A DNA stretch of 64,000 bases from Burkholderiaceae bacterium (GTDB lineage Bacteria > Pseudomonadota > Gammaproteobacteria > Burkholderiales > Burkholderiaceae_C), in contig JAKLLA010000011.1 of NCBI GenBank assembly GCA_023150375.1, forward strand, positions 1 through 64,000, read 5' to 3'. Under the pieces are notes generated by a model. It was not told the DNA's origin. It saw only the letters and a list, made by a program, of their open reading frames with translations, and did not search any database. Position 1 is the first letter of the stretch. Each line of letters opens with the position of its first letter. A program made the translations under genes and the position numbers. Positions 36,631-45,001 of the stretch are shown piece by piece.

Positions 36631-36936
36631 GTGGGTCTCCTTCCGGTTCGGCGCCGCGCCGCGTGCGCTGCGAGACGGCGCTCGCTGCAGTCTGCACGAG
36701 CGGACGTGACCTCGTCGGCGTGAGGTCTGTCACGGTCGATACGATGCCCGTAGCGGGCCGGCGGGCAGCTTGCGCGGGGTCAATGGCGTTCGGTTCCGAC
36801 CTGGGGGCTGGCGTCTAGAACCGCGCTCCGGTGCCCGGCACGGTGGCACGGCGCGGGCTGCGATCCGACGGTGCGGGGCGTGGCGGGTTGATCGGGCGCA
36901 AGCCGCCGGCTGCGTCGGCGGTTCACAGTGGCCGCC
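36631..36936. other. Intergenic region, no gene recognised
   Basis: About 300 bases between the divergent acyl-CoA ligase gene and a small hypothetical gene. Reading both strands, I see only short, low-quality open frames with shadow-type composition. It presumably holds the two promoters, but no convincing operator or -35/-10 pair was found. Confidence 0.5.
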
Positions 36937-37275
36937 ATGGACAGCAAAGCTCCCCGACCCAGGCCGCTGCGCCGCCGAGGCGCGGCACGGGTGATCGAAG
37001 AAGTCCCGGGCCGCGTGACGATGGACGAGGCGGGCGATTTCAACCACCGGCCCGACGGCTGGTACTGGCTGGCGCCGGACGGTCTGCAGGCCTTCGGGCC
37101 CTTCGCGAGCCGGGTCGACGCGCGGGCCGACCGCGACCGCTGGAGCGAGGAGGCGCCGGGCGAGGGCGAGACCCTGCGCGAGGCCGAGGCCGAGATCGGC
37201 ATCGCCGACTGGATCGACGCGGAGACCGGCGTGCCGGCCGAGGGTCTGTCGCGACCGCACCTCGAGGAGCATTGA
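36937..37275 (+). CDS. Conserved-looking small hypothetical protein
   Basis: A 112-residue acidic protein without signal or membrane segment. The middle GDFNHRPDGWYWLAPDGLQAFGPFASRVDARADRDRW resembles a short strand-turn module found in unnamed Burkholderiales proteins, and the C-terminal half is Glu-rich (EEAPGEGETLREAEAEIGIADWID). The composition (Asp, Glu, Trp, good third-position GC) supports real coding. ATG 36937 was preferred to the GTG at 36928. The function is not recognised. It precedes the enoyl-CoA hydratase gene by about 90 bases. Confidence 0.65.
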   Translation: MDSKAPRPRPLRRRGAARVIEEVPGRVTMDEAGDFNHRPDGWYWLAPDGLQAFGPFASRVDARADRDRWSEEAPGEGETLREAEAEIGIADWIDAETGVPAEGLSRPHLEEH

Positions 37276-37366
37276 GGGGGCCGGTCGGGGCGCCGGCCGC
37301 AGTGGCGGACCGGGGGCACGGCGAGGATGCGACACTCGCGTTCCGTCCGACTTCGCTGCCGAACCG

Positions 37367-38200
37367 ATGACCTCGTCTGCCGATCCGACCGCACCGGCCG
37401 CTGCTGCGCCTGCCGCCCAGGTGGACCTCCTGCCCCACCCGCGGCTGGACGGCGTGGCGCTGCTGACCCTGTCCAACCCTGGCAAGCTCAACGCCGTCAG
37501 CGTGGCCATGTGGCAGCGTCTGCGCGCGCTCTTCGAGGGGCTGGCCGAGCGTGAACCGGCGCTGCGCTGCGTGATCCTGCGCGGCGAGGGCGGCTGCTTC
37601 GTCTCCGGTGGCGACATCGAGGAGTTCCCGGCCTTCCGCTTCGACGCGGCGCGGCTGCGCCACTTCCACGAACAGATCGTCGCCCCGGCGCTGGACGCGC
37701 TGTACCGCTGCGACATCCCGCTGGTCGCGCAGATCGAGCGCGCCTGCGTGGGCGGCGGGCTGGAGATCGCCTGCCAGTGCGACCTGCGCATCGCCGGGGC
37801 GGGCAGCCGCTTCGGCGCGCCGATCGCCCGGCTGGGCTTTCCGATGGCGCCCGACGAGCTGGCCGGCGTGGCCCGGGTCGCGGGGCTGGCCACCGCCGCC
37901 GAGATCCTGCTCGAGGCGCGCCTGCTGGACGCTGCGACCGCGCTGCAGCGCGGCCTGGTGCACCGGGTGGTGCCCGACGCCGAGGTCGCCGCCGAGGCCG
38001 AGGCCACCGCCCGGCGCATCGCCGCCGGGGCCCCGCGGGCGGCCCGGCTGAACAAGCGCACGCTGCGCCTGGTGGCCGCGCAGTTCCATTTCAGCGAGGC
38101 CGAGCGTGCGGCCCTGGCGGCCTATGCCGAGGGTCCCGACCACCGCGAGGGCATCACCGCCTTCATTGAAAAGCGAGCGCCGCAGTTCACCGGGCAGTGA
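37367..38200 (+). CDS. Enoyl-CoA hydratase/isomerase family protein
   Basis: A crotonase-fold enzyme of 277 residues acting on CoA thioesters. The oxyanion-hole segments are visible as CVILRGEGGCFVSGGDIEEF and LVAQIERACVGGGLEIACQCDLRIAG, followed by FGAPIARLGFPMAPDELAGVARVAG. The Glu pair of true enoyl-CoA hydratases is not complete: the second position reads PDE in GFPMAPDELAG. The exact reaction (hydration, isomerisation or other) is therefore uncertain. An Ala-rich leader of about 20 residues precedes the fold. The malonyl-CoA synthetase-like gene starts 77 bases downstream on the same strand. Confidence 0.87.
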   Translation: MTSSADPTAPAAAAPAAQVDLLPHPRLDGVALLTLSNPGKLNAVSVAMWQRLRALFEGLAEREPALRCVILRGEGGCFVSGGDIEEFPAFRFDAARLRHFHEQIVAPALDALYRCDIPLVAQIERACVGGGLEIACQCDLRIAGAGSRFGAPIARLGFPMAPDELAGVARVAGLATAAEILLEARLLDAATALQRGLVHRVVPDAEVAAEAEATARRIAAGAPRAARLNKRTLRLVAAQFHFSEAERAALAAYAEGPDHREGITAFIEKRAPQFTGQ

Positions 38201-38276
38201 CCGGGCGCCCGGTCCCCGGTCTGCCTCCCGCGCAGGCGGCCACTCCCTCTGCGCGCCACCCACCCGTCGCCCCGTC

Positions 38277-39827
38277 ATGACCCAGAACGAGAACCTCTTC
38301 GTCGCGCTGCGCGCAGCCTTCCCCGCCGACCTGGACGCCACCGCGATCGAGACCGACGCGGGCGCGCTCTACACCTGGCGCGACCTGGAGCGTGCCACCG
38401 CGATGCTGGCCAACCTGCTGGGCTCGCTGGAGATCCCGCCCGGCAGCCGGATCGCGGTGCATGTCGAGAAGTCGGTCGAGGCGCTGCTGCTGTACCTCGC
38501 CACGCTGCGCGCCGGCTTCGTCTACCTGCCGCTGAACACGGCCTACCAGCAAGCCGAGCTGGCGTACTTCATCGGCAACGCCGAACCGGCGGTGGTGGTC
38601 TGCGCGGGCCGGAACTTCCCCTGGATCAGCCAGCTGGCCTTCGGCCAGGGCGTGGCGCATGTCTTCACGCTGAACGAGGACCGCACGGGCACGCTGCTCG
38701 ACCGCGCCGCGCACTTCCCCGACACGCACAGCCCGGCGGTGAAGGCAGCCGACGACCTGGCCGCCATCCTCTACACCAGCGGTACCACCGGGCGCAGCAA
38801 GGGCGCGATGCTCAGCCACGGCAACCTGCTCTCCAACGCCCAGGTCCTGAAGACCTACTGGGATTGGCAGCCGGGCGACGTGCTGATTCACGCGCTGCCG
38901 ATCTTCCATGTGCACGGCCTGTTCGTGGCCAGCCATGGCGCGCTGCTCAACGGCTCGAAGATGCTCTGGCTGAGCAAGTTCGATCCGAAGGCGGTGGTCG
39001 AGCGCCTGCCGCGCGCCACCGTCTTCATGGGCGTGCCCACGCTCTACGTGCGCCTGCTGCAGGAGGCCGGGCTGACGCGCGAGGCCTGCGCGCGCATGCG
39101 GCTGTTCATCTCCGGCTCGGCGCCGCTGCTGATCGAGACCTTCCGCGCTTGGCAGGAGCGCACCGGCCACACCATCCTGGAGCGCTATGGCATGAGCGAG
39201 ACCGCCATGCTGACCTCCAACCCCTGCCGCGCCGGCGATGGCGAACGCATCGGCGGCACGGTCGGCCCGGCGCTCCCGGGCGTGGGACTGCGGGTGGTGG
39301 ACGACCAGGACGCGCCGCTGCCGGCCGGCGAGATCGGCCACATCCAGGTGCGCGGGCCGAACGTCTTCGCCGGCTACTGGCGCATGCCGGAGAAGACCGC
39401 CGAGGAGTTCACCCGTGACGCCCAGGGCCAGGCCTGGTTCAAGACCGGCGACGTCGGCCGCATCGACCGGCACGGCGGCCAGGACTACGTCACCATCGTC
39501 GGGCGCAGCAAGGACCTGATCATCACCGGCGGCTACAACGTCTACCCGGCCGAGGTCGAGGGCTACCTGAACGACCTGCCGGGCGTGGCCGAGTCGGCGG
39601 TGGTGGGGGTGCCGCACCCGGACTTCGGCGAGGGCGTGATCGCCTTCATCGTGCCCCGGGCCGGTGCGACGCTGGATGGCGAGGCGCTGGTGGCGACATT
39701 GAAGGCGAAGATCGCCGGCTACAAGGTGCCCAAGCGCGCCTTCGTGGTGGCCGAGCTGCCGCGCAACGCGATGGGCAAGGTGCAGAAGAACCTGCTGCGC
39801 CAGCAGCAGCAGGGGCTGTTCGGCTGA
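38277..39827 (+). CDS. matB: Malonyl-CoA synthetase-like ligase
   Basis: An AMP-forming ligase of 516 residues that most resembles malonate-CoA ligase (MatB). Motifs are ILYTSGTTGRSKGAMLSHGNLLSNA (A3), HALPIFHVHGLFV, ERYGMSETAMLTSNP (A5), WFKTGDVGRID (A7), GRSKDLIITGGYNVYPAEVEGYL (A8) and the catalytic Lys in NAMGKVQKNLLR (A10). The HALPIFHVHGLFVA segment followed by ERYGMSETAML is characteristic of MatB enzymes that supply malonyl-CoA from free malonate. No malonate transporter or decarboxylase is linked, so the assignment rests on motif pattern; other short dicarboxylates are possible. Its ATG was set at 38277. Confidence 0.85.
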   Translation: MTQNENLFVALRAAFPADLDATAIETDAGALYTWRDLERATAMLANLLGSLEIPPGSRIAVHVEKSVEALLLYLATLRAGFVYLPLNTAYQQAELAYFIGNAEPAVVVCAGRNFPWISQLAFGQGVAHVFTLNEDRTGTLLDRAAHFPDTHSPAVKAADDLAAILYTSGTTGRSKGAMLSHGNLLSNAQVLKTYWDWQPGDVLIHALPIFHVHGLFVASHGALLNGSKMLWLSKFDPKAVVERLPRATVFMGVPTLYVRLLQEAGLTREACARMRLFISGSAPLLIETFRAWQERTGHTILERYGMSETAMLTSNPCRAGDGERIGGTVGPALPGVGLRVVDDQDAPLPAGEIGHIQVRGPNVFAGYWRMPEKTAEEFTRDAQGQAWFKTGDVGRIDRHGGQDYVTIVGRSKDLIITGGYNVYPAEVEGYLNDLPGVAESAVVGVPHPDFGEGVIAFIVPRAGATLDGEALVATLKAKIAGYKVPKRAFVVAELPRNAMGKVQKNLLRQQQQGLFG

Positions 39828-39855
39828 GGGCCGGCGACCGACGGCGGCCGCCCGC

Positions 39856-39877
39856 GCCGGTGCCGGTGCCGGTGCCG
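39856..39877. repeat. GCCGGT hexanucleotide repeat
   Basis: About 3.7 copies of GCCGGT in the gap between the malonyl-CoA ligase gene and the DUF4266 lipoprotein gene. It is a simple-sequence tract with no coding role. Confidence 0.8.
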
Positions 39878-39996
39878 ATTTCACGCCGGCGACCTTTCGA
39901 TACAGATGCGTCGTGCCGGCTTCAGACGGGCTTCATGCTCGGGCCGGATCCTGTGCCGATCCGAAGCTCCTGAGGCCTGTGTCCGCCTCGTCACCG

Positions 39997-40242
39997 ATGA
40001 AGTCCTTCACCCGACTCCGCGCGCGCCCGGCGCTGCGCGTGATCGCGCTGCTGGCCCTGGCCGGCCTGGGCGGCTGCAGTTCGCTGGGCGTGATGCCCTG
40101 GGAGCGCGACCTGCTTGCCAAGCCTGCGATGCAGCCCTCGGCCGATGCGCTGTTCAACGCCTTCGACGATCACATCTATTTCAGCAAGGAAGCGGCCACC
40201 GGCGGCCGCGGCTTCGGTGGCGGGGGCTGCGGATGCAACTGA
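39997..40242 (+). CDS. DUF4266 small lipoprotein
   Basis: An 81-residue lipoprotein. The signal peptide (residues 1-22) ends in the lipobox LGGC, followed by SSLGVMPWERDLLAKPAMQPSADALFNAFDDHIYFSKEA, the DUF4266 core, and a striking Gly/Cys tail GRGFGGGGCGCN. The two C-terminal cysteines in GCGCN would be oxidised or metal-bound outside the membrane. DUF4266 proteins are commonly found beside DUF3570 and ApbE genes. The stop overlaps the DUF3570 start (TGATG), so the two should be made together. ATG 39997 was chosen because the signal peptide begins there. Confidence 0.88.
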   Translation: MKSFTRLRARPALRVIALLALAGLGGCSSLGVMPWERDLLAKPAMQPSADALFNAFDDHIYFSKEAATGGRGFGGGGCGCN

Positions 40243-41564
40243 TGCAGCCTTCCTCCCCTTCGACCGGCCGGGCTCTGGCCGGCGGCAGCGGCCTGCTGGC
40301 GGCACTGGCCGGCGCGACCGCGGCGCTGCTCGCGCCGGTGGCGCTGGCCCAGGGCGGCACGACGGCCGAGCGCACCCCCTGGCAGGTCGACAGCGCGCTG
40401 CTGCTCTACCGCGAAGGTGCCGGGCGCGTCAGCGCGGTCGAGCCGGTCGTGAGCCTGCGCAGCAGCGACGCGCAGGAGCGCAGCTGGGGCCTCAAGCTCA
40501 CCTTCGACGCGCTGACCGGCGCTTCGCCCAACGGTGCGGCGCCGCAGCCGGGCGTGCAGACGTTCACCTCGCCCTCGGGCAACCAGACCTACAGCGTGGC
40601 CGGTGGCCAGACGCCGCTGGACCCCAGCTTCAAGGACACCCGCGGTGCGCTGGCGTTCAGTCACGAGCGGCCCATCGCCCGCCTGATGCGGCTCAGCCTG
40701 GGGGCCAACGCCTCGAGCGAATACGACTTCACCTCGCTGGGCGCCAGCCTGGGCCTGGCGCGCGACAGCGAGGACCGCAACACCACCTGGAGCGCCGGCC
40801 TGGCCTTCGAGGCCGACCAGCTGCGCCCGGTGGGCGGTACGCCGCCGGGCCTGCGGCCGCTGACCACGCCCTCGCAGCGTGGCGACAACGGCTCGCGCCG
40901 GGTCACCGACCTGCTGCTGGGCGTGACCCAGGTGATGAACCGGCGCTGGCTGATGCAGCTCAACCTCGGCCTGGGCAGTGCCAGCGGAGAGCACAGCGAT
41001 CCGTACAAGATCCTCTCGGTGGTGGACGGCCGCAGCGGCCTGGTCACCGGCGACGGCTACGTGCACGAGAAGCGCCCCGACTCGCGGCGCCGTACCAGCC
41101 TGTACTGGGGCCACAAGATCCACCTGAAGCGCGACATCGTCGACGTCTCCTACCGCTTCTACCGGGACGACTGGGGTGTGCGCGCCCACACGCTGGATGC
41201 GCGCTACCGCTGGATGCTCGGCGGCGGCGCCTACATCGAACCGCGCTGGCGCCACTACACCCAGAGCGCGGCCGACTTCTGGCGCGGCTGGCTGGTCGAG
41301 GGGCGCGACTGGTCGAGCAGCTCGAGCTCGACAGCGCTGGCGGCCGCCTCGGCCGACCCGCGCCTGGCCGCGTTCAAGGCCGACACCTTCGGTGTGGGCA
41401 TCGGCTGGCCGCTGACGGCCACCGGCACGCTGACCGCGCGCCTCGAGAGCTACCGCCAGCGCCAGAAGCAGCCCGCCGACGCGCCGGGTGTGCTGGCCAC
41501 GCTGCCGGTCGCCCCCGGCCTGAAGGCCACCCTGCTGACCGTGGGCTACGCCTTCGACTGGTGA
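40242..41564 (+). CDS. DUF3570 beta-barrel-like envelope protein with flavinylation-type motif
   Basis: A 440-residue exported protein with a signal peptide (about 1-36, ending VALAQ) and a body of alternating strands (VDVSYRFYRDDWGVRAHTLDARYRW) that ends in YAFDW, a beta-barrel-type C-terminus. Residues 89-95 read DALTGAS, which matches the Dxx(S/T)GA(S/T) site on which ApbE enzymes attach FMN in NqrC, RnfG and similar proteins; the Thr would be residue 92. With ApbE encoded next door, it is likely the flavinylated substrate. Strands are rich in Arg and Trp. Start: ATG 40242 in the TGATG overlap; ATG 40233 is an alternative. Confidence 0.85.
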   Translation: MQPSSPSTGRALAGGSGLLAALAGATAALLAPVALAQGGTTAERTPWQVDSALLLYREGAGRVSAVEPVVSLRSSDAQERSWGLKLTFDALTGASPNGAAPQPGVQTFTSPSGNQTYSVAGGQTPLDPSFKDTRGALAFSHERPIARLMRLSLGANASSEYDFTSLGASLGLARDSEDRNTTWSAGLAFEADQLRPVGGTPPGLRPLTTPSQRGDNGSRRVTDLLLGVTQVMNRRWLMQLNLGLGSASGEHSDPYKILSVVDGRSGLVTGDGYVHEKRPDSRRRTSLYWGHKIHLKRDIVDVSYRFYRDDWGVRAHTLDARYRWMLGGGAYIEPRWRHYTQSAADFWRGWLVEGRDWSSSSSSTALAAASADPRLAAFKADTFGVGIGWPLTATGTLTARLESYRQRQKQPADAPGVLATLPVAPGLKATLLTVGYAFDW

Positions 41565-42508
41565 TGGGCGAGCTGCTGCCGCCGGCCCGCCTGGAGGTCC
41601 TGCCGCAGGGCTGGCGGGGCCGCTTCGAGGCCATGGCCAGTCCCTGCGAGCTGCTGATCGAAGGCGGCGACCGGGCCCTGGCGGCCGCGCTGCTCGACAC
41701 CGCGCAGGCCGAGGCACTGCGCATCGAGCACAAGTACAGCCGCTACCGCGACGACAGCGTGCTGGCGCGCCTGCACGCCGCCGACGGCCGGCCGGTCGAG
41801 GTCGACGACGAGACCGCGCTGCTGCTGGACTTCGCCGCGCGCTGCCATGCGCTCAGCGGGGGCCGCTTCGACATCACCAGCGGCGTGCTGCGCGCGGCCT
41901 GGCGCTTCGACGGCAGCGACCGCCTGCCCGCGCCCGAGACGGTGGCAGCGCTGCTGCCGCGCATCGGCTGGCCGCGGGTGCAATGGGCGCGGCCCTGGCT
42001 GACGCTGCCGGCGGGCATGGAGCTCGACCTCGGCGGCCTGGGCAAGGAGTACGCGGTCGACCGCGTGCTGGGCCTGCTGCGCCGGCAGCTGCAGGTGCAG
42101 GCCGGTTCGGCCGACGCGGTGGCGCTGCTGGTCAACTTCGGCGGCGACCTCGCCGTCGGGGGGCCGCGCGCCGACGGCAGCGCCTGGCAGATCGGCATCG
42201 AGACCCCCGCGGGCGCGCCGGCGGTACCCTTGGCGCGGCCCGATGCCGCGGCGCAGCTGGCGCTGCGCGCCGGCGGTCTGGCCACCAGCGGCGACGCCCG
42301 CCGCTTCCTGCTGAAGGACGGCGTGCGCTACAGCCACATCCTCGACCCGCGCGACGGCTGGCCGGTGCGCGGCGCGCCGCGCTCGGTCACCGTGGCCGCG
42401 CCCAGCTGCATCGAGGCCGGGGTGCTGGCCACGCTGGCGATGCTGCAGGGCCCCGGTGCCGAGGCCTGGCTGCAGGCCCAGGGCCTGCCGCACTGGGTGC
42501 TGCGCTGA
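41564..42508 (+). CDS. apbE: FAD:protein FMN transferase (ApbE)
   Basis: ApbE covalently attaches FMN from FAD to a Thr or Ser of target proteins. The 314 residues carry family blocks: FEAMASPCELLIEG, RIEHKYSRYRDDSVLARL (FAD contact), FDITSGVLRAAWRF, LDLGGLGKEYAVDRVL (core), LLVNFGGDLAVGGP and YSHILDPRDGWPV with the Mg-binding Asp. No signal peptide or lipobox is obvious at the N-terminus, unusual for an enzyme whose substrates are mostly extracytoplasmic; export by a non-classical N-terminus or a cytoplasmic role should be kept open. The start overlaps the DUF3570 stop (TGATG). Confidence 0.92.
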   Translation: MGELLPPARLEVLPQGWRGRFEAMASPCELLIEGGDRALAAALLDTAQAEALRIEHKYSRYRDDSVLARLHAADGRPVEVDDETALLLDFAARCHALSGGRFDITSGVLRAAWRFDGSDRLPAPETVAALLPRIGWPRVQWARPWLTLPAGMELDLGGLGKEYAVDRVLGLLRRQLQVQAGSADAVALLVNFGGDLAVGGPRADGSAWQIGIETPAGAPAVPLARPDAAAQLALRAGGLATSGDARRFLLKDGVRYSHILDPRDGWPVRGAPRSVTVAAPSCIEAGVLATLAMLQGPGAEAWLQAQGLPHWVLR

Positions 42509-42594
42509 GCCCCTGCCAACGGCCGAGGGTCGACGGCCCGGCCTGCCTGCACCGGCCCCCTTTTCCTCTGTTCTTCCTTTCTGGAGTTGCCCCG

Positions 42595-43137
42595 ATGTGG
42601 ACTGCCAAGCGGCCGGCGCGTGCCGGCACCGATTGCCGAAACTTCACCCGTGCCCTGCGGGGCGCGGCGCTGGCCGGCGCGCTGCTGGCGATACCGGGGG
42701 CCTGGGCCGCCGAGATCGGCCAGCCGGCCCCGCTGCTGAATCTGCCCGGTACAGCCGGCACCGTGACCCTGCCGGCCAGGGGCAAGGTGGTGCTGGTGGA
42801 CTTCTGGGCCTCCTGGTGCGGGCCCTGCCGTCAGTCCTTTCCCTGGATGAACCGCATGCAGCAGCGCCACGGCGCGCAGGGCCTGCAGATCGTTGCGGTC
42901 AATGTCGATCAGGACCGCGCCGAGGCCGAGACCTTCCTGCGCAAGCTGCCGGCCCGCTTCACCGTGGCCTTCGACAGCAGCGGCGAGACGCCGCGGCGCT
43001 GGGGGGTGCGCGCCATGCCGACCTCGGTGCTGATCGGCGCCGACGGCCGTGTGATCGGCCAGCACGCGGGTTTCCGCCCGGCCGACGAGGCCGAGCTGGA
43101 GGCGCGCATCCTCGAGGCGCTGGCCGCGGCGCGCTGA
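42595..43137 (+). CDS. TlpA/ResA-like periplasmic thioredoxin
   Basis: An exported thiol-disulfide protein of 180 residues. A signal peptide (about 1-39, ending PGAWAAE) precedes an AhpC/TSA-type thioredoxin fold with the active site WCGPC (in DFWASWCGPCRQSFPWM) and the cis-Pro segment AMPTSVLIG. TlpA/ResA proteins reduce disulfides in the periplasm, often in cytochrome or metal-cofactor assembly. It is the fourth gene after DUF4266, DUF3570 and ApbE (86 bases after ApbE), so its likely job is keeping the DUF4266 or DUF3570 cysteines reduced; this is inferred from context. Confidence 0.9.
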   Translation: MWTAKRPARAGTDCRNFTRALRGAALAGALLAIPGAWAAEIGQPAPLLNLPGTAGTVTLPARGKVVLVDFWASWCGPCRQSFPWMNRMQQRHGAQGLQIVAVNVDQDRAEAETFLRKLPARFTVAFDSSGETPRRWGVRAMPTSVLIGADGRVIGQHAGFRPADEAELEARILEALAAAR

Positions 43138-43275
43138 GCGACTGGGGCGATGCGCCTGCCATATTTCTCCGCGGTCCGGCTTCCACCTTTTGGGGGTATC
43201 GACGGGAAGAAGGGCCCCTTAGCATGAAGTGGTGCACGGACACCGCCTGCGCTGGGGTTCCTGGCGGAGAAGAAC

Positions 43276-44043
43276 ATGAAAGTTCTGCTGATCGACGACC
43301 ATCCCCTGATCCACGCGGCGGTGCGCCATGTGATCGGGAGCATCGACGGCACGATCGAGCTGGAAGGCGCCGAGACGGCCCGTGAGGCCCGCAGCCTGCT
43401 GGCCAGCCAGGGGGATTTCGACCTGATCCTGCTCGACCTCGGGCTGGGTGACACCCCCGGCTTCGACCTGCTCACCGAGCTGCGAGCGACCTGGCCGTCC
43501 ATCCCGGTGGTGGTGATCTCGGGGTCGGAGTGGGCCAGCGACGTGATCCAGTCGATCGACGGCGGCGCGATGGGCTTCGTGCCCAAGCGTGCCAGCACCC
43601 AGCTGTTCCACGAGGCCCTGCACCTGGTGCTGTCCGGCGGCATCTACGTTCCGCCGATGGCGATGATGCGTGACGACGGCAGTGCCCAGCCGGTGGCCGA
43701 TACCGGCCCGCTGTCGGCCGAATCGATGACCGCCGTGGTGGGGTACGACGTCGGGCGCGCGCCCCCTCCCGCAGCGGCGCCGGCCAGCGCGGCGCCGGTG
43801 GCACCGCTGTCCGTGGAGGGCCTGGGGCTGACCGTGCGCCAGTGCGAGGTGCTCACGCTGCTGCTGCAGGGCAAGGCGAACAAGGTGATCGCGCGCGAGC
43901 TCGGTCTGTCGGTCGAGACGGTGAAGGATCATGTCGCGGCCGTGCTGCGCTGTCTGGGGGTGAACTCGCGCACCCAGGCCGTGCTGGCGGTCAGCCAGAT
44001 GCAGGAAGGTGGCCGCCAGGCGCTGCGCCCCGTGCGCGGCTGA
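43276..44043 (+). CDS. NarL/LuxR-family response regulator
   Basis: A 255-residue response regulator. The receiver has Asp7/Asp8 (LIDDHP), phosphoacceptor Asp54 (LLDLGLGD), Ser/Thr in VVISGSE and Lys in FVPKRAS. A linker of about 60 residues rich in Ala/Pro/Ser leads to a LuxR-type helix-turn-helix, GLTVRQCEVLTLLLQGKANKVIARELGLSVETVKDHVAAVL. The linker is longer than in most NarL proteins. It is followed after about 30 bases by a kinase-like gene lacking a membrane domain; the pair is probably a two-component system. The ATG is preceded by GGAGA at 43265-43269. Confidence 0.9.
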   Translation: MKVLLIDDHPLIHAAVRHVIGSIDGTIELEGAETAREARSLLASQGDFDLILLDLGLGDTPGFDLLTELRATWPSIPVVVISGSEWASDVIQSIDGGAMGFVPKRASTQLFHEALHLVLSGGIYVPPMAMMRDDGSAQPVADTGPLSAESMTAVVGYDVGRAPPPAAAPASAAPVAPLSVEGLGLTVRQCEVLTLLLQGKANKVIARELGLSVETVKDHVAAVLRCLGVNSRTQAVLAVSQMQEGGRQALRPVRG

Positions 44044-44072
44044 GCGGCGGCGTCGTGCCGGAGTCGCAGCGA

Positions 44073-44936
44073 ATGGCGCAGGGTCCGGACTCCGCCGCGT
44101 CGCCCCGACGCTCTGCCACGCCGGCGGTGGGCCGGCGCAGTGCCCGCCGCCGGCTGCCGGGCGGCGGCGAAGCGGCCGGCGCCGCCCAGCTGGCGGCCGC
44201 GGCCGAAGAGGCCCGGCGCGCCCAGGCGTTCTATTTCGCCGCGGCCTGGCACGACCTGCGTCAGCCGATGCAGGCGCTGGCGCTGCTGGCCGAGGCGCTG
44301 CAGCGACGTGCGCGCGACGGGGAGGACGCCGAGCTGGCGGCGCGCGTGGCCGAGTCGGTGACCCTGCTGGACGGACTGTTCGCACAGCTGCTGGACCTGG
44401 GGCGGCTGGAGGCCGGCGCGCTGGTGCTGCGCCCGCGTGCCTTCCAGCTCGGCGAGCTGTACGACCGGGTGCGCCCGCACTTCGAGCCTGTGGCCTTCGA
44501 CAAAGGGCTGGCGCTGCGCTTTCGCGGCGCCGCGCAGTGGGTGCAGGCGGACCCGGCCCTGGTCGAGCGCGTGCTGCGCAACCTGCTGGCCAATGCCTTG
44601 CGCTACACGCGGGACGGCGGCGTGCTGGTGGGCTGCCGGCCCCGCGGCACGGCGCTGAGCCTGCAGGTCTGGGACAGCGGCGTGGGCATCGAGCCCGAGG
44701 CGCTGCCGCGGGTCTTCGACGCCTTCCAGCAGCCTTCCCGCGACGTGGCCGCAGGCGGGGCGGGCCACTGCGAAGCGGCCGGCTGCGGGCTCGGCCTGGC
44801 CATCGTGCGCCGGCTCGTGCAGCGCATGGGCAGCCGCATCGAGGTGGCTTCCCGCCCGGGCCGGGGCAGTGTGTTCTCGCTGACGCTGCCGCGTGCCGGT
44901 GCGGCGGTGCCCGCGCCGCAGTCGGGGCCGGCCTGA
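44073..44936 (+). CDS. Soluble HDLRQP-type sensor kinase
   Basis: A cytoplasmic histidine kinase of 287 residues. After a short basic leader comes the H-box FAAAWHDLRQPMQALALLAEAL, the HDLRQP variant of hybrid-type kinases such as the ErcS/NahK group, then N-box RVLRNLLANALRYTRDGG, G1 WDSGVGIEPE, F-box RVFDAFQQP and G2 GCGLGLAIVRRLV. No sensory domain or membrane helix is present, so it may be driven by a partner protein. The start is uncertain (ATG 44073 chosen for its GGAG; GTG 44055 is possible). A run of open codons upstream overlaps the regulator gene and was discarded. Confidence 0.85.
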   Translation: MAQGPDSAASPRRSATPAVGRRSARRRLPGGGEAAGAAQLAAAAEEARRAQAFYFAAAWHDLRQPMQALALLAEALQRRARDGEDAELAARVAESVTLLDGLFAQLLDLGRLEAGALVLRPRAFQLGELYDRVRPHFEPVAFDKGLALRFRGAAQWVQADPALVERVLRNLLANALRYTRDGGVLVGCRPRGTALSLQVWDSGVGIEPEALPRVFDAFQQPSRDVAAGGAGHCEAAGCGLGLAIVRRLVQRMGSRIEVASRPGRGSVFSLTLPRAGAAVPAPQSGPA

Positions 44937-45001
44937 GGCGCGCAGCCCGGGCAGGCGGTCTGCGCCGCTTACAATCGCCGACCGAATCGAAGGGACCACA
45001 C

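Noticed and set aside
39856-39877. GCCGGT repeat as a phase-variation switch
   Set aside because: It is hexameric, intergenic and 120 bases from the next start codon, with no promoter element around it.
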